This document shows positions 22,925-34,260 of a DNA stretch of 64,000 nucleotides, in pieces (the first letter of the stretch is position 1; the number at the start of each line of letters is the position of its first letter). The notes beneath the pieces are model-generated. The model did no database searches. It was not told the origin of the DNA and worked only from the letters and a program-made list of their open reading frames with translations. The stretch is from Pelargonium nanum (taxonomy: Eukaryota > Streptophyta > Magnoliopsida > Geraniales > Geraniaceae), in assembly GCA_036897485.1 (NCBI GenBank), contig JAYMTF010000043.1:1-64000 (forward strand). The letters are read 5' to 3'. The translations under genes were made by a program, and so were the position numbers.

Positions 22925-23370
22925 ATATTAAAACGGTAACTTTTCCATCAAGTTGACCTTTAGTCCTATTTTAACGTTGTCCACCAACTATGTTATTCCA
23001 ATTTGTTTAGTGTTGTCAAATTTAGTTGTTTTGACAATAGAAAATATTTATTTCGACGTGACAACGAACCACTTTAAACAAAATTGTATAATTGAACGAC
23101 CAAATGTACAGACAAAATTGACGTGGCCACCACACCCTCCAATGTCTTAATTTTGTTTCAAATTTATGTCTTTGCATCAATAAAAAATTTGAAAAAAAAA
23201 ATTGTAGTGTCAACTTGAACCGTGGTATAGATTATAATTCAGAAGAAAATGAATTAAGTACCAATTCAAACCAAAATGAAACATTAACAAACTAATTCAG
23301 AACCAAAATAACATAATTTGAAGACCAAATTAAGTACCAATTGAAAACCAAAATGAAACATTATCCTATT
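22925..23370. repeat. Foldback-like repeat in the DTM1-like 5' UTR intron
   Basis: AT-rich sequence with 'gaccaaattaagtaccaatt' and 'aaccaaaatgaaacatta' phrases. The latter unit occurs twice (about 23256-23288 and 23330-23364). The opposing left arm is only weakly complementary. It is probably a decayed foldback MITE of the kind seen at 38737 and 58857. Confidence 0.45.
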
Positions 23371-23690
23371 TTCGACCAAGCAAAATCACAAATATTGAGT
23401 TACCTGTTTTGCGCTCAGATAGAACTTCAGGCTGAGCGGTGCGTCCGGCGATCGGCGCCGGTTTCTAGCCGGTTCAGGTAGCGGCGGCGATAAGGGGCTG
23501 AGAGCGGAGACGGCGGTGGCGATATAGTGATTTGCTGAATGGGGAGCTCCAGTTTTGTCTGGTTTCTGTTTCTTCTGATTTTGTTTATTTTATCTCTAAA
23601 ATTGGAGCCGGAGAGCAATGAAAGTAATGAATGTGATTTAAGTAGTTGGGTAGTAAATGCTTGCATTGAATGTGAGTATGTAACCAACCC

Positions 23691-24261
23691 AACTTGAATA
23701 TTTAGAGTAGTGTTTGGATTTTAAAAAATTGCTTTTGTAATGGAAATGAATTATGGGAATTTGGTTATGATAAACAATTTGATTTTAATTTTTATATTAC
23801 AGCTTAAATTTTAAAGATTTGTAACTTTAAGATTTGTAACTTTATTAAAAGCCATAGAGTAAGTTTGGTGTATCTAATGAACATAAATGAACAACTTTAT
23901 ATTAAGGAGGGAGAGAAATAGAGCCAACACTGCCAAACTCGCAGCCCACAAGCAATCAAAACCTGATTCATATTTCTAGGATTCGAGTTATGCAATCCGA
24001 TCGATTTTTAGGTTAACTGCAATCCCATATTTCGTTGTAAAACCCAAAATCTGCAATCCACACCTCTTTCGGCCTTTTCGGGTTGGGATCAAATAAGGTC
24101 TCCCAAACCCGATCTCAAAAAACTCGACCCAAATTGTCAACTCTATTAAATTTCGATATCAAATATGAGTTGTGTAGGACCAAACTAAAAAAAAGTCTCA
24201 AGTTCTTAATCAAATTATGAGGGTTCATTTAAATACACAACAGAGGTACAGATCAGTAGCA
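23691..24261. other. Spacer between two minus-strand genes
   Basis: It contains the presumed promoter of the DTM1-like gene and the 3' flank of the lyase gene. At 24060-24145 'aaacccgatctc...cccaaattgtcaactcta' is the end of an hAT-like repeat. No gene is seen. Confidence 0.5.
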
Positions 24262-27200
24262 CTAGCATGTGCCATCCATGTAGTTTACCAGCAAATCTTG
24301 GACCATAGACCTATCTGAGATCCTCCCAGCAGCACCATATATGGGAGCTAGCCCTCCATTTATTGGGCCTGGATTTTCTTTTACCTGAAAATCGGGAAAC
24401 AAATTAACAATACTAAACACATCGATTCATATATAATATTGTCGTGGTTAGTGCAGGCAATTTGTGTCACACACAAACATGAAACAAGAAGTGCGGTTCG
24501 GTTCGCTTATTTTGTAATCGTGTCGTGTCTGTTTTGGAGTATTCAACACATTTAATAATCATGTTGTGTTCGTGTTGAACCTCAAGAACACGCACGCACA
24601 ACACGACCAACACACTTAGAAGTTGCACCAGTAAATTAACCCAAAAGACTATATTAAGGTTCTCTTAGTATCTCATTCTCATTATTGATTCTCGTTTTCA
24701 TTCCATTTTTTAAATCTAAACGGTACCTAAGTGGATTAAATTGTTACAAAATGGATACTAAGAGAACCTTAATATAGAGCATTCTCCGTTGCTTCTCGTT
24801 TTGTGAAAGGAAAGAAACTTACAGTGTGCACAGATTCCCTCAAGTCTTGTAGGAAGTCTTCAACAACTTGCACATGTTGAAGGGTCACACATATATGAAT
24901 GCTGGTTCAAGAATCAATAGAAAGTTTTCAGTTAGCTCCATGTTAATGAAACATAAATTTTATGTGGACACACATCCACCAATTAGTCTTTATCTACCCA
25001 ATCTAAAATGTAATTTATGACTCGAGCTAGTCACGATCATTTGCATCAGAACTGACAATTTGGGCCCGTTCCGCATTTTGTGGATTCAGATTGCATAAAC
25101 TAAATCCAAACAGTTTTCGGGTCGGATCAAGAAAATTCATATGGACCCGTACATTTTACACACCACTTCTGGGACGGGTGGGTTAAGTCTTTCCTATCCG
25201 AACCCAAATTGTCAACTCTAATTTGTATATTTGCCAAATACATGCTTCAATTTGAGTGATATAATAGAGAACATACCTATTTGGTCGCTGGAGTGCATTT
25301 AAATGCCAGCCTTTCGATGACATGATATCATTTACTTCAAATATGTCCATCACATTAGATCCGAATGCTACAATAGTCATATCTGGCCTTCCAACAATGA
25401 ACAACTCAGGAATCTCCTTTATCCTGCAAATTAAGAGGGTGTTTGGAGTAGTTTATCATAAACAAGCTAGAATTTGATAGAAATCATAATTAAGAGGGTG
25501 TTTGGATACAAATGTTTTATAAACTTTCTGAAAAATGATACAAGACACTTATTTTAGGACAAAAATGCAACCGAAATATAACACTTATTTTAGGACAGAG
25601 GAAGTAGTTAGTAAAATGTGAGGTTGAGATGCAGGGTACCTGAATTATTTTTTTAAGCTTTATAAACATACTATAGTTGTTTTATTTTTAAAACACTTGC
25701 TAAAAATTTATAATCTAATTTGACTTAGATTATAAGCAAATTCATATATGTTAGAGATGGCAATTCAGATTTCAAGTCGAGTATTTTCGGGTTTGGGTAG
25801 TAAAAATCGAACCCCAACCCGATCCGCAAGAGGTGTGGGTTGCGGATTTGTAATGAATAATGTGAGGATTGAGCTCGGGGGTGCCAGCTCGATCCACACA
25901 TCTTTCATGACAAACCCGACCAGGAAATTAATCGAGTCAATTTTGAGCGACCCTTTGGGTGGGCTAGGGTCCAAACTGCTAGCTCTACACCCTATATAAG
26001 TCGCTCAGATCCTCAGTGGTTCAGAGTTTGGCATAGAGCCAAAAAATGCTAAAGTGAAATCAAGCAAATACCCTTTTTGTATTTTTTTTGATACTTCCAT
26101 GATCTCTCTTGTGTTCTCCAAGTATCCTACAGCATGCAAAAAAAAGGAAACGATTTAAACAGAACAGCAAGTGTTTTACCTTCTAGCTAAAAACATGATA
26201 GATTAGAATAACCCGATAGCTTCTATAATTACCGAACAGCAAGTGTTTTACCTTCTAGCCCCAAGGACATCATTGCCGCCCAGGCCCCTGCAATCAAACC
26301 GCCAGGCCTGCTTCCAGCAATGGTTGGCGAGACATACAGCCCACCTGACCACTCGGTAACTGTGGCGTGGAAATAAATAAAGTGGACTTAAAATGACATA
26401 AGCACAAACTCCAAAGCAAGATAATCAGCAGAACATGTTAATTAAAGCTAATTCCATTTTCAACCACATGATGTCCTGTAGTACCATGCTTATACAATAC
26501 CATTGTCATAACTAAATCGTATTATTGCCCACAAATGCATAACTAATCTAGAGAAATTTCCACGACACTAAACTAACCTTAAGTTTAGTCACCCCTTTTT
26601 GTTAGTAATGCTGTTAACTTCTTTAGACAAAAACAAAAACAAAAACAAAATATTTTACCCCTTGCATACTCTTAATTTTTAACTCATTCACCGAATAAAT
26701 AAATAAACTTGATTTTCATACAAATAGTAGATGAATGAGGAAAAATAAGGAGAGAGGTTAATTAAAAATAAATATAAATGGTAAAATTGTTTTTTTTCCT
26801 TACAATTAGTGGTCACATGCAAGACATGTGATGAGAGAGTGTGAATATTCCATTAAAACTAACGGAATGGGTGACTAAACTTAAGGTTAGTTAAGTATCC
26901 GATATTTTTTTAGGGTTAGTTATGTGTTTGTGGGAAATATTGAGGGTTAATAATTCGTAATTAACTCTAGAAAGAAACATACGTAGCACTAAGTCAAGCC
27001 CTTTGACGTCATACTATTGGCCTTCGCTTATGAAATGTTTAAGATGGCAAACATTGGTAAAGATGATCAAGTCATCTAGGATATACAGCTATGTCATGTC
27101 AAACTTAAATCCTATCCAACCCTAAGCCCCACTACCACTTCTCCAGCATCCTGATAAACAGCAACACTACAAAATATAGATCCATTTTTATTAGAAAGAA

Positions 27201-30200
27201 AAGTGAGCTTACCAGCAACAAATTGATGCTGTTGAGAAATGAGCATCGAAGAAAGCCAGCATATAAGTTAATTGGTAACCCACCAAGCATGATCCCAACA
27301 CAAAAGAAAACATATTAGAAATAATTAAAGGAGATACAGTGATAAATAATTACATTTATTTATTCAAGATAGGAAATTTGGTGCTGCAACGTGTTTGATA
27401 TCAAGACCTTGGTAACAAAATCTTGCTGCACTTAAGTTACTTTCAAGTTTCAAGAGGACAAATACGAGTTGAAATAACATAGTCAGTGCATGAAATATAC
27501 AATTAAAGGAACCTTCCTAGTTCCTACAAACATTCCGCAACTAACCAATGACCAATAACAAAATGGAACAAAAGTCCAATCAGTGCCAGGCAACATGACT
27601 TTGCCAAAAACGATGCCTGAAATGTCAGGACTTAGAATTTTATTAACTTACATATTATGAGCGCATTATGAGTGTGCTCTTGCTCTTTAAATTAGTGGTC
27701 GTTGTGTAATTTAATATGATTGACTGTCGATAGTAATCACATATAAATTTACATTGGTGTAGAACAAACTATAAGATGAGCTAACCTTCCATGTTTGCTA
27801 AGAAAAAACAATATGCAAAACCAAATGCATTGAGAAAAGAACTCTAAGTCTGCCTCTCACAAAACAATGTCTTCTAAAACTAGGACCAAAATGTATTAAT
27901 TACCTTTCTAATGTCATGATTTCTGTACAGCACTACACTTGTTCCTTTGGGAGCCAACCCATATTTATGCACATCCGCTGATATTGAGGTCACTCCTTCT
28001 ACTGAAAAATCAAAGGGTGGAATTGGGTACCTGAAAAAGAAAGAAAAGGAAATGAGCAGATTCTGGTGAAATAGATAAACCTCATAATGATGTCTGGAAT
28101 CGGTAACTGATATGAGCTTTCGTCTCTGTAATGATGTCTAATTGAAAATCCAAATACATATACATGTATGCATGAAGAGAGTCCATTGAGTTATCATGGC
28201 ATTTGATGCACGCATAACAGGTACTTCATGCAAATGTCGTAATGATGAACAATGTTGACACATTTAACATATAAAGGTGAGCATTTGCCCTAATACGTGG
28301 AATGAAATATTAAAATGGCAGATGCAAGCAAAACTTAAAGTCCTAATATTGAAATTTTCAATTTTCTATTTCATATGATTCCATTATTAATTAAGAATGC
28401 TCAAGCAGCTTGAACAAATCTATCATGCAGCGGATGCAATAAAACTCAATTCAACACACTTGCTAAATCATTTTAAAAAATCTGCCATAATTGGGGGGAA
28501 CATTACCTCCTTGTAACATACTATGCAAAATAAAGAAGCACAGAAAGGAAATTACAAGTTCCCAACTAAAACTCACAACAGATATATGGTGCCAGAATAA
28601 GCAACTACTGACTAAAGATAAGTGGTTATTGAAGAAATCAGCCATTCATACCCAAGTTTACGAGCAAAAGGTAATACAAAGCCACCAAGACAAAGGTCCA
28701 CATGCAGACATATTCCATATCTACTAGCCAATTCACCGAGTTCCTACAAAGAAATTGCATAAGACAAGTTCAAGGTCACATCTATTTTGTAGCATTACAG
28801 ATATTTAATAAGGGCACATACCTCAATAGGATCAATGATTCCATGAGGAAACCCAGGTGCAGATCCAACAATCTGCAGGATCAGGAAATTTATTTCTGCT
28901 CAACTTAGAAGTATAAAGGGTAAATCAGGAAAAGCAGTGATAAATGGCAACCCCACAATAGATTAGAGCAAGGTTTAATGTTCTTGTCTATTGAGTGCAA
29001 ACAGTTTTTTTTTTTACATAAAAAGTTCATTACTAGATAATAATACAACATCAAGCTCTAAAACAGATTATATAATATGAAACCACTAATCATGGTCTAC
29101 AACTAGAAGCATACCAGTACAGTGTTTTTGTTAACACATTGTCTAATTGCTTTCACATCAGCTTGGAATTCTCTGTTTACAGGCACACGTCGCAGCTTGA
29201 TGTTAAAATATTGAGCCGCCTTGTCATATGCTGAGTGTGCAGATTCAGGTATAATCCTATGATTGGGAAGAAATCACATATGTAAATCATTCTAAGAGAA
29301 ATAGCAGGTAGGCAAAAGAAAATTATGTTAATTAAGATGTTGGAAAATGATATACATTTCAGGTTTTGTAATCCCCCTTTTAGTTTTCATAAAGTCACGT
29401 GATGATTTCACGGCTAATAATATACTTTCAGTTCCTCCTGATGTCATGTTCCCACATACTTGTCCACCAGAAGCCTTTTCTTTACTACCAAATAGTGCAG
29501 CTGTCATTGCAACCACTTCTGCCTCAAATCGTGCCACACTCTGGAATACATCCAAATGCAATGGATTGGTATGTGCAAACCTGAAAAATGATTCAAATCA
29601 ATTCTAATGATAAGTATAAGGGCTGAGCGATAGGAGATGGGAGAGTACTCAATAGTAAAAGTTCTCACAGTAGTATATATGGTGACTACCAGCAAGGATA
29701 TGAAAAGCACCATAAACACCTCTTTAATAAGTATATTGGCCAAATCTATTTTTTCTTCCAGCCCCACATCAGTATGGATGTCATAACAAGGAAATGGATA
29801 CTGCATACAAAATCTGCTGACTGTTTTTCATTTGGACTAAACTAAAGCCGTGTTACTGCCATGAGTCTTGACAATTTAGCATGTGTGAAAATACAAAAGT
29901 CATTGACTTTTGCCTGAGGCTGGTTAAGAAGCCTGAGTTTGTCACACAAGCAGATGGTCATTAAAGCATCCTCAAGTTAACAACCGGTCAGGCATGCCAC
30001 ACAGTATTGGAGCTGAAGTTATGTTCTTTGGGGGAGCATTATGCAATGTGAAAGCATTCAAAGTTACCTAGTTTGTAGGAATCAAAATGTATAGTAGGAA
30101 GCATTACGCAGTGAATATAAAGTGTATGCATTAAGAATGAAAATGTATTCAGTATGACCACTCTAAATTAAGTTTGTTTGCAGAAAAATAAAACAAAGAA

Positions 30201-32829
30201 GATATGTGTTACTAACATTGAACATGCTTCATTGATCAGAGAAAAATGTCCTTCAGATTCACTGCCTCGAATATACCTGCAGTACACAATACTTATCAGG
30301 CTAACTGCAAAAGCAAAGAAACCAAATTGCAATATGTAAACTGTGAAAATATATTTAGTTACAATTCTTATAGATAAAAACATACACTGTACCAGAGCAT
30401 TTTCCTTGCCAAACAACATCTTTACTTTTTGCCTCCTTCAATTTTTCCATCACTCCCACCCCTAAGCCTTCCTTTGGCAACTCTGTCAACCAACCCTCTC
30501 TTTTATTACCAGATTGCATCTTATCTACAACCTGCTTGTTCAATGAACCATTAATTTATAATAAGAGAACATGAATAAAGTCCTAATAGCTTCAAAAGTC
30601 AAGAAATAAGTACAGCTTTATGGGACATAACCCACGAATAACCAAACAGTAATTTCTTTTCAAACTCTATTCATTTCCCATTTGATATGCAAGATTCATC
30701 CTTTCAATAGAGAACACAGCTACAACACAAGTTAACATCACACTCCATGTAGACATGTCCAAGCTTAGTATAATAGTATGTATGGTAAACTATAAATATG
30801 TGGCAATGTTTTTTCTGGATGTCCATTCATAGGTGCCAAAAATTCAAGACATTTTCTTTGAAGAAAATGCTTTGGTAGCAATACTTCTACTACCATATTT
30901 TTCACATGAGTCGAGTTAGCAGAACCTGACTGGGATGGACATAGGCACACAGTGCAACGCAAGAAAAAAAACAAAAAAGAACTACGCCAACACTCTTACT
31001 TTAAGCCCAACTATCTATTTGCCATGTGATTCCTTCAAGCTTGTCTATAAATATTTTAGCCAAACTTTGGGTAAGTCACTGCTCATTTGACGGTGGCAGT
31101 AGAAGGCATGCAGCTTAGTCCAGAGACTAAAATACAAAGGTTTTCATTAACTACATTATTGATTGTCTGGAAAAACAACTGCATAAAGCTTTATTCTTAG
31201 CTCTAGGGCTATAAACCAAGTTGCACACCAAGAGCCTATTAGTGAATATGTAACCATTTAATTGCTAAAACTGAGCTCAGTGTGTGCACAACAAAAGATG
31301 ACGCCAAGCTGGCTCTGATAAGTTCAATTAATTGTCCACATTGATGCTCATTGACGGAGAATGTTTTCACTGGTCAAAAACTACATTTATAGAACCTGAC
31401 CAATGGGCCCTATCCAAACACTAAAAATAACAAACTATCAAACCACACCAAAACAGACTCCCAAACAGTATACATCTAGAACATTTCTCCACCTAAATAT
31501 ATGACATTCAATGCTTACCACTAGAAGGATTTATGTACTCAAACCCAAGGTAGTTGGAACTGAGACTTTATAGAGTGAGTTAAGTAAGCATAAGATAACT
31601 CGTTGATGGTATTTACTTTAAGCCCAAGTCTATCCACTTGCTATGTGTGACCATACGAGCTTTTTTGGTACTGTTTTAACCAGTGAGTCACAACTACTAC
31701 GAGAAGCTCCTGTGGCATCAGTACTAGACCAATTTGCTATACTACTTAGTATTTAAACTTAGCTCTACCTCTGCATATTCGAACATGACACCTAATTCGA
31801 AGCGAACATGTTCAACCAAATATCCATGCCCATTATTAGTGGAGAATGATTTTACCAATCATCAGGAACATATATAAAACTGTTATTCCTGATCCTAATT
31901 CTCAGTAACACAATTTATAATCCGACCATCAAGAACGGTGTCTCAAACAATATACACATAGAACAGTTCAGATTTCACCACCTAAACAAACACATTTAAT
32001 GTTCATCCTGAACACGTGATTAAAACAAAAATTCATGTTCATAGCAACTCAGGCATTAAATGCTTCCTCTCACCTGATTCAAATTCATTTATGACTAAAA
32101 AACAAAAATGGAAATCACTCCATACAAGTTCTTCAAAAAAATTGATAACAATGTGTTCCACAACAAGCACAACACAAATCAAACAACAACAATATAAATC
32201 CAATAAAACAATAGCTAGTAGCAAAAATTGCCAGACCTTCTGTTTTTCAGCTTCAATATATTTCTTAACACCAAAACCAACCTATCCACCAAAGATTCAT
32301 GTTCATAGCAACTCAGGCATTAAATGCTTCCTCTCAACTAATTCAATTTCATTTATTACCACAAAACAGAAACCGAAAATCACTCCACAGTCCACACAAA
32401 TCACAAAGCACTCGATAACAACATAAATCTAATAAAACAAACAGCAAACACAAAAAATTTGCCAGACCTTTTGTTTCTCGGCTTCAATATATTTCTCAAC
32501 ACCAGGAACCAACCTATCCACCAAAATCAACCACAGCCGAATCAAATCCAGCAATATACCGTTAACTTGATCAACAATCAAAATCGAACAACAATCAAAA
32601 GTTCGTAATACAGAAATTACTTGATAAAGCTCGTGAAAAACCCTAGGACGACGGCTTTGAGTCCTTTGTCGTGAACCACATCGAGAGCCGATTGAAGTGT
32701 CCGAGCAACGAAGAGAGCAAGGAGAGGAGCGAGAAGCAGAGCCAGAGGCTCGAATTGCGACAAGTACGAATTCGCAGAAGCTCTGTAACGAATCGTGAAG
32801 AGCTTCACAGTAGCAAAAGTGTCCTCCAT
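24262..32829 (-). CDS. DPL1: Sphingosine-1-phosphate (long-chain base phosphate) lyase
   Basis: Fifteen phase-consistent exons (32829-32621, 32513-32468, 30531-30386, 30276-30217, 29580-29356, 29256-29115, 28872-28822, 28743-28652, 28030-27904, 27228-27213, 26359-26252, 26126-26072, 25423-25277, 24901-24823, 24384-24262) encode 541 residues, close to the usual plant length of about 544. The enzyme cleaves phosphorylated sphingoid bases to phosphoethanolamine and a fatty aldehyde, ending sphingolipid breakdown at the ER. An N-terminal membrane segment (about 27-45) precedes the PLP-dependent decarboxylase-like fold: [20 protein letters not shown], then [14 protein letters not shown], then [15 protein letters not shown] with the PLP lysine at about K346. 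It ends NYMDGTC. Exon 10 is only 16 nt. Exon 2 has a frameshifted duplicate in intron 2, and the exon 11 donor is duplicated downstream. Confidence 0.96.
24649..24777. mobile_element. Short MITE with perfect 24-bp inverted repeats
   Basis: Positions 24649-24672 and 24754-24777 are exact reverse complements. The core terminus is GGTTCTCTTAGTATC, flanked on both sides by TTAA. TTA/TTAA-type flanks suggest PIF/Harbinger. The interior of about 80 bp is non-coding. The element sits in lyase intron 14. Confidence 0.75.
25047..25220. mobile_element. hAT-like MITE with 8-bp target duplication
   Basis: The left end 'cagaactgacaatttggg' pairs with the right end 'cccaaattgtcaactcta'. Flanks ATTTGCAT (25039-25046) and ATTTGTAT (25221-25228) form an 8-bp duplication with one mismatch, diagnostic of hAT. 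It is 174 bp, non-coding, and lies in lyase intron 13. Confidence 0.82.
25752..25987. mobile_element. hAT-like MITE
   Basis: The left end 'tagagatggcaattcaga' and the right end, in reverse complement 'tagagctagcagtttgga', are imperfect TIRs of the same family as 10710 and 25047. The interior is rich in 'cccgaacccg'-like phrases. No clear target duplication remains. It lies in lyase intron 12. Confidence 0.6.
26162..26258 (-). repeat. Duplicated 5' splice site of lyase exon 11
   Basis: The 25-26 bp string containing 'gcaagtgttttaccttctag' occurs at the real exon 11/intron junction (about 26234-26258) and again at about 26162-26187, 72 bp into the intron. The second copy preserves CTAGAAG|GTAAAAC, so it is an equally good donor sequence. 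Confidence 0.85.
26515..26975. mobile_element. Foldback MITE in lyase intron 10
   Basis: The left arm 'aaactaaccttaagtttagt' through 'caccc' is mirrored on the right as 'gggtgactaaacttaaggtt'. Similarity between arms continues outward ('cccacaaatgcataactaat' against the right arm), giving imperfect arms of at least 85 bp. No open frame is present. Confidence 0.72.
32237..32281 (-). pseudogene. Duplicated, frameshifted copy of lyase exon 2 inside intron 2
   Basis: The true exon 2 (32513-32468, 46 nt) has a second copy at 32281-32237 (45 nt) with the same acceptor context (GGATAG|GTTGG) and donor (AAG|GTCTGG). The copy lacks one base and has a few substitutions, so its inclusion would shift the frame. 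Flanking intron sequence ('attcatgttcatagcaactc') is duplicated too (32031 and 32295), so a segment of about 230-265 bp was copied in tandem. Confidence 0.88.
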
Positions 32830-33289
32830 TGGTGATCTCTCGCTGCTCTGTTGTTTCTGCTCTGAGAGTCTGATCGGTGAAAACGAATATTGAAAATGAT
32901 TTTTTTTTAAAAGATATAAAAGTGGGGTTTTATATTTTTGTCGTTGTCGCGTGTAGTTTATGAAATGTTTTGGCGGGTCTGTCTGCGTTTTCTTGTCACT
33001 TTGCTTGACGTATTAGGATAGATCATCGCATTGGTTGGTGAAACTAATATAGAATTATTTCATATCCACTCCCACATTTTTTTATTGGATTGTATTATGT
33101 CGATGTGTGTCACGTTAAAAGTTGATCGTGACTAAATGGATCGACACAAATGTAGGACATTCGACTAAAACCAACTAGATTGTAAATTATAAGATATAAC
33201 AAATTTTATATAGTACTTTTGTTTTGAGCATGGAGATAGATTCTCTTTAAAAGAGTAGTTTAATTTGGTTTCGACTATTTGATACTAGT

Positions 33290-34260
33290 GTTTATTAAAA
33301 AATTGTTGAGTATCTAAAGGCGTTTGGAGACAAGACATACATTGTAGTTCTTAGGACTGACTATTCTTATAGAAGGCGGGTGGTGGGAGAGGCTTTAGTA
33401 GGGTACATGAGTTTAATGTGGTTATGTTAGGCAATGAGGTATGGAGACTATTGTCGAAAGCAGATTGTCCTTTCTCACAAGTGTCTCGAGACATGTATGT
33501 TCATAATCATGTTTCGTATACTTACTTGGGTGCAAACTCGAGTTATATTTGAAGAAGTACATGAGTCACACAATAATTAATTGAAATGAGAAGTGTCTGG
33601 TGCGTGGGAACTATGGCAATATTATGGCCTTGGAATCATTGGCTTCAAAGATGGACTCCGTCTAGGTTGAGTTGATTATAGAGGGAGGGAGAGCAATAGG
33701 TGTTGGTACGAAAAATCGTTGTAGTGTCCATGTGCGATAGATCAATTATTTATAGATGAAAACCGTACTATTTAAAATATTTAGTACTCTCTTGATCCAT
33801 AAACATGTAAGACGTATGGTGTGGGAATGGATATAGGAGAGTTTTACATGGTTTATAATGGCTACATATGTTTGAATCAGGTGGGTGGCAGAGAACCGAA
33901 ATCTTTATTTCACGATGATTTGTGAAAAATAGGTGTGTTCAAAAAGTATAGAATCTGTATGTTCTTAAGCGACATTGGTTTCTACAGATGAAGTCATATA
34001 TTTGGCGGTGACATGTCGAGTTGGAGTTGGTTTGTCTCATGTGTGGTGTGCCTCAGTGCATGAGGAGTCCATCATTCATGCTTTAAGGGATTGTTTGGTG
34101 CTGACAATGTTTGAAGTTGGTCGGAAATGATAGTTAGAACAAACATTGGTCAATCTTTCCAAAAATGTTAATCATCGATGATGAAAAGTATGGACAACGA
34201 GCACGTGGAGACGACAACTAAGTTGTGTTAAGACTTAGGTATAGCGCGGGCTGGAAGCGA
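33290..34260 (+). mobile_element. Degraded L1-type LINE ORF2 C-terminal region
   Basis: Fragments in different frames resemble the region after the reverse transcriptase in plant LINEs: WRLLSKADCPFSQVSRDMYV near 33440-33500, then a GxxxW-type stretch. A zf-RVT zinc-knuckle-like CLMCG...EESIIHALRDC near 34030-34105 follows. Many stops and frame changes interrupt it, so it is old and inactive. Confidence 0.6.
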
